A stretch of 63,837 nucleotides of DNA from Effusibacillus lacus (GTDB taxonomy: Bacteria > Bacillota > Bacilli > Tumebacillales > Effusibacillaceae), in the NCBI RefSeq assembly GCF_002335525.1, contig NZ_BDUF01000060.1, positions 1-63,837 of the forward strand. The letters are read 5' to 3'. Within the stretch, counting starts at the first letter, position 1. Every line of letters starts with the position of its first letter. Positions 8,032-16,423 of the stretch are shown in pieces. Both the position numbers and the translations under genes were made by a program. The notes under the pieces were generated by a model. The model searched no databases and was not told the DNA's origin. It was given only the letters and a program-made list of their open reading frames with translations.

Positions 8032-9016
8032 ATTCATCGGATTGGTGGAAAACGAAACTATCAAACTTCTCAAACGCAGGAGATTTGTATTGATTATGGT
8101 GATACTGGTCGCGCTTGTGACACTGTTTGCCTACGCCCAGCAATTGAGCCAGCAAAGGATGCTCCAGCGTGTGGGCACGCTCGACTGGAAGCCGGTACTG
8201 CAGCAACAGATTGCAGACTATGAGAGCCGGATGCGAAACGCTTTCGTTTCGGAAGACCGCAAGAAGTTTTATCAATTCCGGATTGAGCAGGCCCGCTATT
8301 ACCTGAAGCAGGACATTAATCCCGCCGCTCCGGGCACGGCCACATTCGTTCGGACGTTTATGGATCTCAGCGTGTCTTTGCTGCTCCCGCTGCTCGTTGT
8401 TACGCTGTCGGCAGATCTTGTTTCGGCCGAATGGGGAGAAGGGACGATCAAGCTGCTCTTGACCCGACCGGTCAAGCGATGGAAGATTCTTGCGGCCAAA
8501 TATGCCGCGCTTGTGATGTTTGTATCCTTGACGGTGATGGCTGCCTTTCTTGCCGCCGCTGTGGTGGGCGGACTGTTTTTCGGATGGGGCGGGTGGACGA
8601 TGCCGGTCGCAACCGGGTTCACCGTGACCGGTGGGGAGTTGGATACCTCCACAGCTTACAATATTTCGCAATATCAATATATCCTGCGTTCCTATGGTTT
8701 GGGGTGGGTGGTCTGCATGGCAGTGGCAACCATTACTTTCACCATATCCGTCTTGGTACGGCATGCGGCCGCCACTATGGGTTTGATGCTGGCAGCGCTG
8801 ATCGGCGGCAACATACTGGTCGATCTTGCCAGTTCCTGGACGGCAGCCAAGTACCTGTTCATGGTCAATTTGCGGGTAACCGGTTACCTGGCAGGGAGTG
8901 TCCCGCCGATTGAAGGGATGTCTCTTCCATTCTCGCTGGCTGTCTTGCTCGGTTGGGGGGCAGCGGCGCTGATTGCAGGTTTCTGGGTGTTTACCAAACG
9001 GGATGTCTTGGCATAG
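8015..9016 (+). CDS. ABC transporter permease (ABC-2 type)
   Basis: A 333-residue integral membrane protein: one N-terminal helix (IMVILVALVTLFAYAQQL), a ~75-residue extracytoplasmic segment, then about five helices including LLPLLVVTLSADLVSAEWGEG, typical of ABC-2 family permeases such as the NatB/YhaP class. It begins with GTG 8015 inside the end of the ATPase gene, preceded by GGGG, so the two form an operon. It forms the membrane channel of the exporter; cargo unknown. The 387-base gap to the next gene holds paired hairpins. Confidence 0.85.
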   Translation: MTGLLRFIGLVENETIKLLKRRRFVLIMVILVALVTLFAYAQQLSQQRMLQRVGTLDWKPVLQQQIADYESRMRNAFVSEDRKKFYQFRIEQARYYLKQDINPAAPGTATFVRTFMDLSVSLLLPLLVVTLSADLVSAEWGEGTIKLLLTRPVKRWKILAAKYAALVMFVSLTVMAAFLAAAVVGGLFFGWGGWTMPVATGFTVTGGELDTSTAYNISQYQYILRSYGLGWVVCMAVATITFTISVLVRHAAATMGLMLAALIGGNILVDLASSWTAAKYLFMVNLRVTGYLAGSVPPIEGMSLPFSLAVLLGWGAAALIAGFWVFTKRDVLA

Positions 9017-9160
9017 GGGGACCTGAGTATCGATAAGGTTGAACGGGAATACAACAGGTGGTTTGCTTAACGGGAGCCATCATAAGATTCCATGGTTTCC
9101 GCAGGTTTTGCCTATTATTGTTCTGGAAGTTCAATTTCTTTTCAGGCTTATCAAGAAAAC

Positions 9161-9235
9161 TTGGCATTCGCCAAGCGCTTTTCTTGGTGAATGTCAAAGC
9201 TGCACCCACCAAAGTGACAAGCACTTTGGCGGGGC
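9161..9235 (+). ncRNA. Possible structured RNA: two adjacent strong hairpins
   Basis: Hairpin 1 (9161-9197) is a ~15-bp stem, TTGGCATTCGCCAAG with CTTGGTGAATGTCAA and G-T wobbles. Hairpin 2 (9204-9235) pairs CCAAAGTG (9209-9216) with CACTTTGG (9222-9229), extended by C/G pairs. Neither has a clean T-run, so they are not simple terminators. They lie in the 387-base gap between the ABC permease and a PBP gene, where I see no coding sequence. A 5' UTR element, processed RNA or mobile-element remnant are all possible. Confidence 0.3.
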
Positions 9236-9339
9236 CCGAGTGCACTGATACTTGACACCTTGAAAACTAATAATTTCCAACAAGTACAAAAAATTCCCCG
9301 TTACCCATTATTTTGGAGAAAAATAGGAAAGAATACCCG

Positions 9340-9368
9340 TTCAAAATGCTTATTTCCCTTGGTACAAT
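9340..9368 (+). promoter_or_regulatory. Candidate sigma-A promoter for the class B PBP gene
   Basis: TTCAAA (9340-9345), a 17-base spacer and TACAAT (9363-9368) lie about 40 bases upstream of the PBP start. The -35 is imperfect. Confidence 0.4.
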
Positions 9369-9409
9369 AATAAATATCAAGTACATATGCGGCCGAGGAG
9401 AGGTTGTCC

Positions 9410-11341
9410 ATGGAAAAGGAAACCCAGTCGCATCTGAGTGGACGACTGCACATCCTTTTTTTCATCGTGTTCTTGGGTTTGGTCATGCTGCTGCTGCGTT
9501 TAAGTTATATTCAGCTGCAGAACGGGGACAAATATGAAGAACTGGCGGAAGGCAACCGTTACGCCCAACAGGTGCTGCCCGCACCACGCGGACAATTCAT
9601 TGATCGAAACGGAGAAATTCTGGTAACCAACAAACCTTCGTTTACGATTCAATATACAAACCCGTTCACTGCCAAAGATGAGAAAGAGAAAAAGGAAATT
9701 GAGAAGCAGATCGAATTGATCGCGGAACGTTTGCTTCCTCTGCTGGAAGATCCGGAAGATAAGGAAAAGCTGACCAAAGAGAAGATGATCTCGATTATGC
9801 GGGATATCAAGCCGAATATGTCCCGTTCCACCCCGCGGAAAATCAAAACGAACGCCACCGACCGTCAAGTGGCAAGGATTCGCGAACACCTGCACGAGCT
9901 TCCGGGGATCGCTGTCATCCCGGAAGCAATCCGTGACTACCGTTTGAAGACCTTCGGTTCCCATATCTTTGGCTACATGAACTCGATTAACGACAAGATG
10001 TGGAATGAACTGGGCTATAAGAACAAGGGGTACCTGATGACCGATAAAGTCGGGTACACAGGGTTGGAAAAGCAGTACGAGGAGTATTTGAAGGGCACGC
10101 ACGGCGCCACCCGGGTGGAGGTCAATATTCATGGAGATCCGATCCGGCGTGACAAAAACTCCTATTTTGTTGAGAAAAAGCCGATTCCCGGAAATGACCT
10201 GATCCTGACCATCGACAGGAAACTGCAGCAAGCTACGGAAGAAGCATTGGCCGAACGGGTGAATGCACTTAAGGGCTCCACTGTCAAAAATGCGGCAGCA
10301 GTGGCGATGGATCCCAATACGGGGGAAGTGCTGGCGCTGGCCAGTTACCCTGCCTTTGATCCCAATCACTGGCTTGACTATTTGTCGGATGAGGAAGAAA
10401 AATTGTTCCGCCCGGCCGAATGGAACCATGCGGTGGAATACCCCTATGAACCGGGATCAACGGTAAAGATGCTGACCACCATGATCGGCTTGAAAGAAGG
10501 TGTCGTCAAACCCGACGAGAAAATCTTCTGTCCGGGGGGACTTGACCTTTCCGGGTACTATGCAAAGTGCTGGGACGATAGAGGCCATGGATATAGCAAC
10601 GGACGCGAAGCGATAGCCAAATCCTGCAACGTATATATGTACACGATCGGCAAACGGCTCGGCAAACACCAGTTCATCTTCCAAAACGGCGGAGTCAAGA
10701 ACTGGATGGAGAAATACGATAAGCCCGCCTTTGAGAAGTTTAAGAAATACCAGAACGAGTTTGGGCTCGGCGTCAAGACAGGAATTGACCTTCCCTTTGA
10801 GTCTGCAGGCAAATACAACTATTTTGAACTGGCCACCACCAACATGCCATTCTTTGCCATTGGTCAAAACTCCAATTTCACTACGCTGCAGTTGGCTCAA
10901 TATGTGAGCACCATTGCCAATGGAGGCAAGCGCTTGAAGCCGTATCTGGTGCAAAGGATAGTCTCTCCGGAGAAGAAAGTGATCAAGGAAATGAAGCCCG
11001 AGGTGCTGAACCAGGTATCCTTTTCCCCGGAATTGCTTCAGTATGCCCGGGAGGGAATGTGGCAGGTTACTCATGAGCCCTATGGAACCGCCTCCTACAC
11101 ATTCGGGAAAAAGCCTTACAATGTAGCCGGAAAAACCGGTACCGCCCAGACTGGCCGGAACACTGAGAACTACTGGTTTGTAGGATTCGCTCCCTACGAG
11201 AATCCGAAGATTGCCATTGCTGTTGTGGTTCCCGAAGGAAAAGTGGGCGCACACTCTTATGAAATGGCCGGTCCCATTGCCGAAAAGATGCTTGATACTT
11301 TCTTTGGCGTCCCTCCGAAAGAGGAGAAGAAGCCGCAATAA
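9410..11341 (+). CDS. Class B penicillin-binding protein (PBP2/SpoVD-like transpeptidase)
   Basis: A 643-residue membrane-anchored D,D-transpeptidase that cross-links peptidoglycan. One N-terminal helix (about residues 12-33) is followed by a dimerisation domain with the typical RGQFIDRNGEILVTN. The transpeptidase motifs are EPGSTVK (SxxK, about residue 350), SCN in AKSCNVYMY and KTG in AGKTGTAQT. No PASTA repeats are present at the C-terminus, unlike many SpoVD or PbpB proteins, and it ends shortly after the catalytic domain. ATG 9410 is preferred over TTG 9404 because GAGGAGAGG lies about 8 bases upstream. It stands alone with its own terminator, so the stage (growth or sporulation) cannot be assigned. 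Confidence 0.87.
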   Translation: MEKETQSHLSGRLHILFFIVFLGLVMLLLRLSYIQLQNGDKYEELAEGNRYAQQVLPAPRGQFIDRNGEILVTNKPSFTIQYTNPFTAKDEKEKKEIEKQIELIAERLLPLLEDPEDKEKLTKEKMISIMRDIKPNMSRSTPRKIKTNATDRQVARIREHLHELPGIAVIPEAIRDYRLKTFGSHIFGYMNSINDKMWNELGYKNKGYLMTDKVGYTGLEKQYEEYLKGTHGATRVEVNIHGDPIRRDKNSYFVEKKPIPGNDLILTIDRKLQQATEEALAERVNALKGSTVKNAAAVAMDPNTGEVLALASYPAFDPNHWLDYLSDEEEKLFRPAEWNHAVEYPYEPGSTVKMLTTMIGLKEGVVKPDEKIFCPGGLDLSGYYAKCWDDRGHGYSNGREAIAKSCNVYMYTIGKRLGKHQFIFQNGGVKNWMEKYDKPAFEKFKKYQNEFGLGVKTGIDLPFESAGKYNYFELATTNMPFFAIGQNSNFTTLQLAQYVSTIANGGKRLKPYLVQRIVSPEKKVIKEMKPEVLNQVSFSPELLQYAREGMWQVTHEPYGTASYTFGKKPYNVAGKTGTAQTGRNTENYWFVGFAPYENPKIAIAVVVPEGKVGAHSYEMAGPIAEKMLDTFFGVPPKEEKKPQ

Positions 11342-11358
11342 ACGTGGCAGAAGAATCA

Positions 11359-11392
11359 GCGGTCTCACGAATCATGTGAGGCCGCTGTTTTT
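11359..11392 (+). terminator. Rho-independent terminator after the class B PBP
   Basis: GCGGTCTCAC pairs with GTGAGGCCGC across a short loop and is followed by TGTTTTT. It lies between convergent genes. Confidence 0.8.
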
Positions 11393-11398
11393 ACAGCT

Positions 11399-12763
11399 TC
11401 AGGGAATCCGCAATCCTTTGGGGTAATGATTCTTCAAAGTTCCGTTCACCACTTTGCCCCATCCCAGAGGAAACTGATGCACGCAAACCAGGGTCCATCC
11501 GTCGGGAGTTGTTGCGGACAGTGTTTCACCTCGCAGATAACGGGCAACTTCGGGATCATCAGGCTGGAGGGAAATAAACCGCACAACTTCTTTCGAACTT
11601 AGGGTCATGGCGAGAGTGTGGCTTGGCTCGAATCTCTTCTTCTTGACTTCGCCCAGGTGCAGTCCCGGCCTGACCCACTTAAGTCTTTTGACATCAGGCA
11701 AATCGCCGGGAGTGGAATAAAGGTTCTCTCCCTGCAGCAGCAATTGGGTGCCTGGAATTGGTTCCATCAGACTCTCGCGCATGAAAGCGTTCAGTAGCGA
11801 TACTGCCTCCGACTGTACTTTGGTCTGCAGGGGCACTACCCCAGGCTCAGCACCATCCGTTTTTTCCAGCAGTGCGGAGAAGTGGCCCTCTCCCCTTATC
11901 CGGTGAGGCCACAGGCGGACCGCATGCTGCAGTTCCGGGCGTCCTTTTCCCCATTCGGGACGGCCGGGAGAGAAGCATGACGCGTTGGGAAAGGGAAGCA
12001 GCCGAAATTCCGGATGTGTGTCAAGGAACCGGTCCAATACCGATTCGTTTTCTTCCGGTGAAAATGTGCAGGTCGAATAGACCAGTTTCCCACCGGGACG
12101 CAGCATCTTGGCCGCTTCTTCCAATATGTCCAGCTGGCGGATTGCACAGTGAACAACGTTCTCCAATGACCATTCTTCGCAGGCTGCGGGATCTTTGCGG
12201 AACATGCCTTCACCGGAACAGGGTGCATCAACCAGGATGCGGTCAAACCATCCCGGAAAGGCAGCGGCAAGTTTAGCGGGATGTTCGTTAAAGATAACGG
12301 CATTGCGTACACCGAGTCTTTCCACATTTTCTGCCAGGACCTTGGCACGGCCTGCTACAAATTCATTGGCAACAAGAATCCCGCGACCTTTCATGTAGGC
12401 GGCCAGATGAGTGGTCTTACCCCCCGGTGCCGCACACAAATCGAGAACGCGTTCTCCGGGTTCCGGAGCGAGGCCAGGTGCGATGGCCATCGCGCTGGGT
12501 TCCTGGATATAGTACAATCCGGCTGTGTGATATACATGCTTTCCGGGGGACTCCTCCGCTTCATAATAGAAACCTTCGGGAGCCCAAGGAACGGGCTCAA
12601 GCCGGAAGGGGGAGATGGCAAGGAATTCTTCAGCGGAAATTTTCAGGGTATTGACGCGAAGCCCCATCGTCTTGGGATTTTCATAACTTTGGGAAAACAA
12701 TTCATATTCAGTGCCCAGCAAATCGGACATACGGCTAATAAAGGGCTGGGGTAAACCTTTCAT
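11399..12763 (-). CDS. rsmF: rRNA (cytosine-C5)-methyltransferase, RsmF/NOL1-NOP2-Sun family
   Basis: A 454-residue AdoMet-dependent enzyme predicted to make 5-methylcytosine in 16S rRNA. The N-terminal substrate-binding region is followed by the AdoMet motif LDLCAAPGGKTTHLA, motif IV DAPCSGEGMF and motif VI STCTFSPEENE with its catalytic cysteine. The C-terminal ~170 residues match the accessory (PUA-like) domain found in the longer RsmF/YebU-type members. CAT at 12761-12763 is chosen as start because GGAGG lies seven bases upstream; the open frame extends 37 codons further without support. It runs convergent to the PBP gene. Confidence 0.88.
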   Translation of the reverse strand: MKGLPQPFISRMSDLLGTEYELFSQSYENPKTMGLRVNTLKISAEEFLAISPFRLEPVPWAPEGFYYEAEESPGKHVYHTAGLYYIQEPSAMAIAPGLAPEPGERVLDLCAAPGGKTTHLAAYMKGRGILVANEFVAGRAKVLAENVERLGVRNAVIFNEHPAKLAAAFPGWFDRILVDAPCSGEGMFRKDPAACEEWSLENVVHCAIRQLDILEEAAKMLRPGGKLVYSTCTFSPEENESVLDRFLDTHPEFRLLPFPNASCFSPGRPEWGKGRPELQHAVRLWPHRIRGEGHFSALLEKTDGAEPGVVPLQTKVQSEAVSLLNAFMRESLMEPIPGTQLLLQGENLYSTPGDLPDVKRLKWVRPGLHLGEVKKKRFEPSHTLAMTLSSKEVVRFISLQPDDPEVARYLRGETLSATTPDGWTLVCVHQFPLGWGKVVNGTLKNHYPKGLRIP

Positions 12764-12854
12764 AACGGCGCCTCCAACGGTATCATAAAACATAATATAC
12801 CACATCGTTGCGGCACATATAGAAAAGGTCGTACGCAACAAGGAGATGCATGAC

Positions 12855-13238
12855 ATGCTGATTGGCGTAGACATGGTGGAAATCAGGAGAATCGAAGATC
12901 TTGCGAAAAATCCCGCATTCCTGAAAAGAATTTACACAGAAGAGGAAATCAGCCTCGTCCAGGATGTGTCAAACGGAAGAAGAGCCGAAATCCTGGCCGG
13001 ACGGTTTGCTGTCAAAGAAGCGGTGGCAAAAGCGCTTGGAACGGGGATCTCAGGCGGACTTACCTTTCGGGACATTCAAACCTTGCAAGGGTCAATGGGT
13101 GAACCTGTCCTGTCACTTCAAGGCAAAGCAAAAGAGATGGCGGACTGTGCAGGAGTGAGCAATCTCAAGGTGAGCTTGTCCCATGCTGCCGGGTTGGTGA
13201 TCGCATTCGTTTTGCTGGAGACGGGTCAAGCGGAGTAG
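12855..13238 (+). CDS. acpS: Holo-[acyl-carrier-protein] synthase
   Basis: A 127-residue phosphopantetheinyl transferase that activates ACP for fatty acid synthesis. The family signatures GVDMVEI at the N-terminus and RFAVKEAVAKALGTG in the middle carry the Mg-binding Asp and Glu. The length matches AcpS (about 120-130). ATG 12855 is preferred since AGGAG at 12841-12845 would abut the earlier ATG 12846. Its 3' end overlaps the convergent sda gene by 13 bases. Confidence 0.95.
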   Translation: MLIGVDMVEIRRIEDLAKNPAFLKRIYTEEEISLVQDVSNGRRAEILAGRFAVKEAVAKALGTGISGGLTFRDIQTLQGSMGEPVLSLQGKAKEMADCAGVSNLKVSLSHAAGLVIAFVLLETGQAE

Positions 13239-13369
13239 GATTTCACCGGAATGTGCAAATCCCGGTCTTGGATTTCCTTCAGCAGCAACTCGATAAAATG
13301 TTCGTCCAGTTTCAGTTCAACCGCAAGTCTGTATGATTCCAACAGCACTTCATCACTTAGCAAACGCAT
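13226..13369 (-). CDS. sda: Sporulation histidine kinase inhibitor Sda
   Basis: A 47-residue protein starting MRLLSDEVLLESYRLAVE, which matches Sda of Bacillus. Sda is a helical hairpin that blocks phosphorelay kinases such as KinA when replication is disturbed. Leu21, Phe25 and Leu28 occupy the positions of the kinase-contact face in the B. subtilis protein. It has a GAGGTG ribosome site six bases upstream. The upstream region (13460-13570, reading on the minus strand) carries a cluster of DnaA boxes, in line with the known DnaA control of sda. The gene is short and easily missed by gene callers. A plausible target kinase is encoded at 61706. Confidence 0.9.
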   Translation of the reverse strand: MRLLSDEVLLESYRLAVELKLDEHFIELLLKEIQDRDLHIPVKSYSA

Positions 13370-13459
13370 TCTTATCACCTCGGATCGAATTTTTCGTCCT
13401 CCGGATTCTTGAAGTGTCCTTATAGTAACACCTTAGATTGATGAGAACAAGCGTTCCAA

Positions 13460-13570
13460 CTATCCACAATCACCTGTTGATAATCTGTGCACAGGTTGTG
13501 GATGGTCTGTGGATAAGAATATCAAGTGGGAATGCGGCGGGTGTGAATAAAGTGAATAAAGTTATACACA
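13460..13570 (-). promoter_or_regulatory. DnaA-box cluster upstream of sda
   Basis: Perfect matches to TTATNCACA or its complement: TGTGGATAA (13508-13516), TGTGAATAA (13542-13550) and TTATACACA (13562-13570). One-mismatch boxes: CTATCCACA (13460-13468) and AGTGAATAA (13551-13559). They sit 90-200 bases upstream of the sda start. No dnaA or dnaN is nearby, so a regulatory role is more likely than an origin. Confidence 0.75.
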
Positions 13571-13674
13571 TAAGGAGGTAGCTGTCGACTTTTGCCAGAA
13601 AATTTCTTTTGCTTTGTCAGACAGGCCTTTTTAAGGGTATGCGAATAACTTGCGTCATAGAACCGCAACCTATT

Positions 13675-13703
13675 TTTACAGATTCGTCACAATATGGTAT
13701 GAT
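13675..13703 (+). promoter_or_regulatory. Sigma-A promoter for citrate synthase
   Basis: TTTACA (13675-13680), a spacer of exactly 17 bases and TATGAT (13698-13703), 77 bases upstream of the chosen citrate synthase start. Confidence 0.6.
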
Positions 13704-13780
13704 ATAAGACAAATGAAAAGGGTTACATAGAAAAATTCCAGGCATAGTTATATGGCTGGATGTTGCGGGGTGGAAAAGAA

Positions 13781-14929
13781 ATGAGCACTCAGGTAAAAGC
13801 AGGTCTGGAAGATGTGGTTGCAGGCACTTCCGACATTTGTTTTGTCGACGGTGAAAAGGGCAGACTGGTCTATCAAGGGTATGACATCAATGAGCTTGTC
13901 GGCAAAGCTTCCTTTGAAGAAGTCGTTTACTTGCTCTGGCATGGGAAACTCCCCAATCAAGCGGAACTGGATGCGCTGAAAGCGGAGTTGCAAAAGTACC
14001 GTGATATACCGACTGATGTATTGGACTTGGTAAGGTCCTTGGTCAACAATCCGGCCAAGCCAACCGGTATGGAAGTTTTGCGTACGGCAGCCAGTTATAT
14101 CGGAGCTGTAGATCCGGACAAAGGAATGGACCGGGAGACACACTTGAAGCAGGCGACCAAATTGATCGCCCTGTCCGCCTCCATCACTGCGGCTGTTGGA
14201 CGTTTCATGAAAGGGCTTGATTACGTAGCGCCGCGTCAAGATCTCGGTCATGCTGCCAACTTCCTGTACATGCTGAATGGGCAACAGCCTGACGAACTGT
14301 CTGTTGAAGCATTTGACGTTGCACTCATCCTTCATGCCGATCATGAACTGAACGCTTCAACTTTTGCCGGCAGGGTAACCGTTGCCACTCTGTCCGATCT
14401 TTATTCCGGTGTTACATCGGCGATTGGCGCTCTGAAGGGCCCTCTCCACGGCGGAGCCAACGAAGATGTTCTGCGAATGCTTATGGAAATTGACTCTGTT
14501 GAAAAGACAGCAGAGGAAGTTCAGAAGCGTCTGGAAAACGGTGTGAAAGTACCGGGGTTTGGTCATCGGGTATACCGCAACTACGACCCGCGCGGTCTTG
14601 TATTGAAGCGCTACGCCAAAGAGTTGACCGCCAAGGCCGGCAACACCAAATGGTTTGAAATGACCGAAATTACAGAGGATGTTGTGCTGAAGTATTTTGA
14701 GAAGAAGGGCAAGGATCTCAAGTACAACGTGGACCTATATTCCGGAAGCCTTTACAATGCGATGGGCATCCCGGTCGAATTGTTTACGCCGATTTTTGTC
14801 ATGAGCCGGATGTCCGGCTGGACTGCTCATTTCCTTGAGCAATATGCCAATAACCGCATTATCCGGCCGCGGGCCGAGTACACCGGTCCGGTGGACCTGG
14901 AGTTTGTGCCTATTCAAGAGCGGGAATAA
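13781..14929 (+). CDS. citZ: Citrate synthase
   Basis: A 382-residue enzyme condensing acetyl-CoA and oxaloacetate, the entry step of the TCA cycle. Family motifs are intact: HADHELNASTF, GPLHGGANEDVL with a catalytic His, GFGHRVY with the second His, and the Asp in VDLYSGSLYNAMG. The length fits the Gram-positive type I dimeric form. ATG 13781 has GGGGTGG upstream; the earlier ATG 13760 adds seven unsupported residues. It is transcribed alone from the promoter at 13675 to the terminator at 14939, not with isocitrate or malate dehydrogenase as in Bacillus. The symbol citZ is by analogy. Confidence 0.93.
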   Translation: MSTQVKAGLEDVVAGTSDICFVDGEKGRLVYQGYDINELVGKASFEEVVYLLWHGKLPNQAELDALKAELQKYRDIPTDVLDLVRSLVNNPAKPTGMEVLRTAASYIGAVDPDKGMDRETHLKQATKLIALSASITAAVGRFMKGLDYVAPRQDLGHAANFLYMLNGQQPDELSVEAFDVALILHADHELNASTFAGRVTVATLSDLYSGVTSAIGALKGPLHGGANEDVLRMLMEIDSVEKTAEEVQKRLENGVKVPGFGHRVYRNYDPRGLVLKRYAKELTAKAGNTKWFEMTEITEDVVLKYFEKKGKDLKYNVDLYSGSLYNAMGIPVELFTPIFVMSRMSGWTAHFLEQYANNRIIRPRAEYTGPVDLEFVPIQERE

Positions 14930-14938
14930 CACAGCGAA

Positions 14939-14976
14939 GGGGCTGTCTCAAAAGTGAGACAGCCCGTAGTTTTTTG
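14939..14976 (+). terminator. Rho-independent terminator after citrate synthase
   Basis: GGGCTGTCTC pairs perfectly with GAGACAGCCC over a six-base loop, followed by a T-rich tract. Confidence 0.85.
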
Positions 14977-15083
14977 AAACAGCTTTTTTACGCGTCTCTC
15001 TTTTTCTCCAGTCAACATATTTTGTATAGTGGCTGACTCCTTCTGTCATGCCCGCTATCTAAATACTCAAGGAGGGAATGAGG

Positions 15084-15860
15084 ATGCCATTGGTTGTGGT
15101 GGATCCCGGTCACGGGGGGCGGGATCCTGGCACTGTGGGAAACGGGCTTCAGGAGAAAGACGTGACACTGGATGCGGCCCTGAAATTGCGGGAAGCTTTG
15201 GAGCGCTGCGGAATCGACGTAATTATGACGAGGACGGAAGATACATTGATTTTGCCAAACGGGACGATTGGGGAGGATCTGTCTGCAAGGGCTGCCATTG
15301 CCAACCGGAACAATGCCGATTTGTTCATCTCCTGGCACGTGGATTCTTTCTCGGATCCGGGGGTTAACGGAGTGGCGGCCTGGATTTACCCGACCACACG
15401 GGGAACTGAAACGGAAGTGATAGCGGAAAAGATCGTAAACTCTGTTGCCCAGGCGACGGGGCAGCGGAACAGGGGGGTCTATGTAGCCGATTTTGCCGTA
15501 TTGCGGGAAACCAACATGTCGGCAGTACTTATCGAGTCCGGATTTATAACCAATCCCCAGGAAGCGGCCAATCTGGCCAGTGCTGCGTTTCGGGAAGCAC
15601 AGGCGGAAGCGGCTGCAAGGGCTATATGCAAATATTTCAATCTTCCGTTTGTTCCCCCGGCCGATCCGGTTGATCCGCCGACTGAGCCGGAACCAATTCC
15701 CGAATGGGCAAGAGAAGCAATTGCCCGCGTGCAAAATGCCGGGATCATGATCGGGTACGAAGATGGCACCTTCCGGCCGGAGCAGTATGTAACGCGAGCG
15801 GAGTTGGCTGTAGTGCTGGTTCGATTCTATGAACTCCTGCAATCCGGCCGGACACTGTAG
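15084..15860 (+). CDS. N-acetylmuramoyl-L-alanine amidase (Amidase_3) with one SLH domain
   Basis: A 258-residue wall hydrolase. The Amidase_3 domain spans about residues 1-190, with zinc-binding or catalytic motifs DPGHGG, a Glu near LQEKD, SWHVDSF and LIESGFITN. A Pro-rich linker leads to a single SLH domain (about 210-255: WAREAIARVQNAGIMIGYED, then FRPE and VTRAELAVVLV). No signal peptide is visible: the protein starts directly at MPLVVVDPGHGG, so export may be non-classical, or it may act on mother-cell lysis or be phage-derived. ATG 15084 is favoured by spacing from GGAGGG; ATG 15078 is the alternative. It overlaps the convergent VanZ-like gene by 34 bases. Confidence 0.88.
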   Translation: MPLVVVDPGHGGRDPGTVGNGLQEKDVTLDAALKLREALERCGIDVIMTRTEDTLILPNGTIGEDLSARAAIANRNNADLFISWHVDSFSDPGVNGVAAWIYPTTRGTETEVIAEKIVNSVAQATGQRNRGVYVADFAVLRETNMSAVLIESGFITNPQEAANLASAAFREAQAEAAARAICKYFNLPFVPPADPVDPPTEPEPIPEWAREAIARVQNAGIMIGYEDGTFRPEQYVTRAELAVVLVRFYELLQSGRTL

Positions 15861-16327
15861 TAAAGTGCAACAAGCGAAATTCCGATTGTATCCACCCAAA
15901 CATCGACCAAATGACCTGTTCGTCCGGTCACAAAAGTTTGGTGCCATTCATCGGACGCTGCATACAGGAAGGTGGCAGTGAAGCTGAACGCAAGGAGTTT
16001 CCGATATCCCAAACGGGTGTGAAGCAGGGTCCGGATCCACAGCCATGCCAGTACGCCGAATTCGGCTACATGAGCTGCTTTGCGGATGAAAAACTCCAGC
16101 ATATCATAAGGTTCTTTCCATGAAATCAGATCTTTGTCATAGTAGAATTCGACTTGTGGCAGGACTGTCTCCAGAACCCGCAGAGGAATCCAGGCGGACA
16201 AAGCGGGTCGCAGATCCTGTTCATGATAGGGTTCCCCTGACTTGAGGAAGATCAGGGCCATGAACAGAAGTGTAGCGAATAACCAGATGAATCCTTGTTT
16301 GGACAAATCAAAACACACCCCTTGCAT
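15827..16327 (-). CDS. VanZ-like family membrane protein
   Basis: A 166-residue integral membrane protein with four hydrophobic segments and the VanZ-family pattern: FIRKAAHVAEFGVLAWL and YAASDEWHQTFVTGRTGHLVDV carrying the conserved D-E-x-H-Q and G-R-x-x-x-x-x-D residues. VanZ homologues affect teicoplanin susceptibility in vancomycin clusters, but most stand-alone copies have no known role. It overlaps the amidase gene tail to tail. I cannot assign a substrate. Confidence 0.8.
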   Translation of the reverse strand: MQGVCFDLSKQGFIWLFATLLFMALIFLKSGEPYHEQDLRPALSAWIPLRVLETVLPQVEFYYDKDLISWKEPYDMLEFFIRKAAHVAEFGVLAWLWIRTLLHTRLGYRKLLAFSFTATFLYAASDEWHQTFVTGRTGHLVDVWVDTIGISLVALYYSVRPDCRSS

Positions 16328-16423
16328 CTATTCTCCATGATTCTACATGCAAAGAGGTGATTTGACCAGAGCGCCCAACGAAGTGTCCTCACTCCGGTGG
16401 GCGCTCTGTGTTGAGGCAGTAAA

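Noticed and set aside
9500-11368. Long minus-strand ORFs antisense to the class B PBP gene
   Set aside because: They are shadows of the PBP codon pattern without ribosome sites or domains.
13460-13570. Chromosomal replication origin
   Set aside because: DnaA boxes are clustered, but there is no dnaA, dnaN or rpmH nearby and no obvious unwinding element; regulation of sda explains them better.
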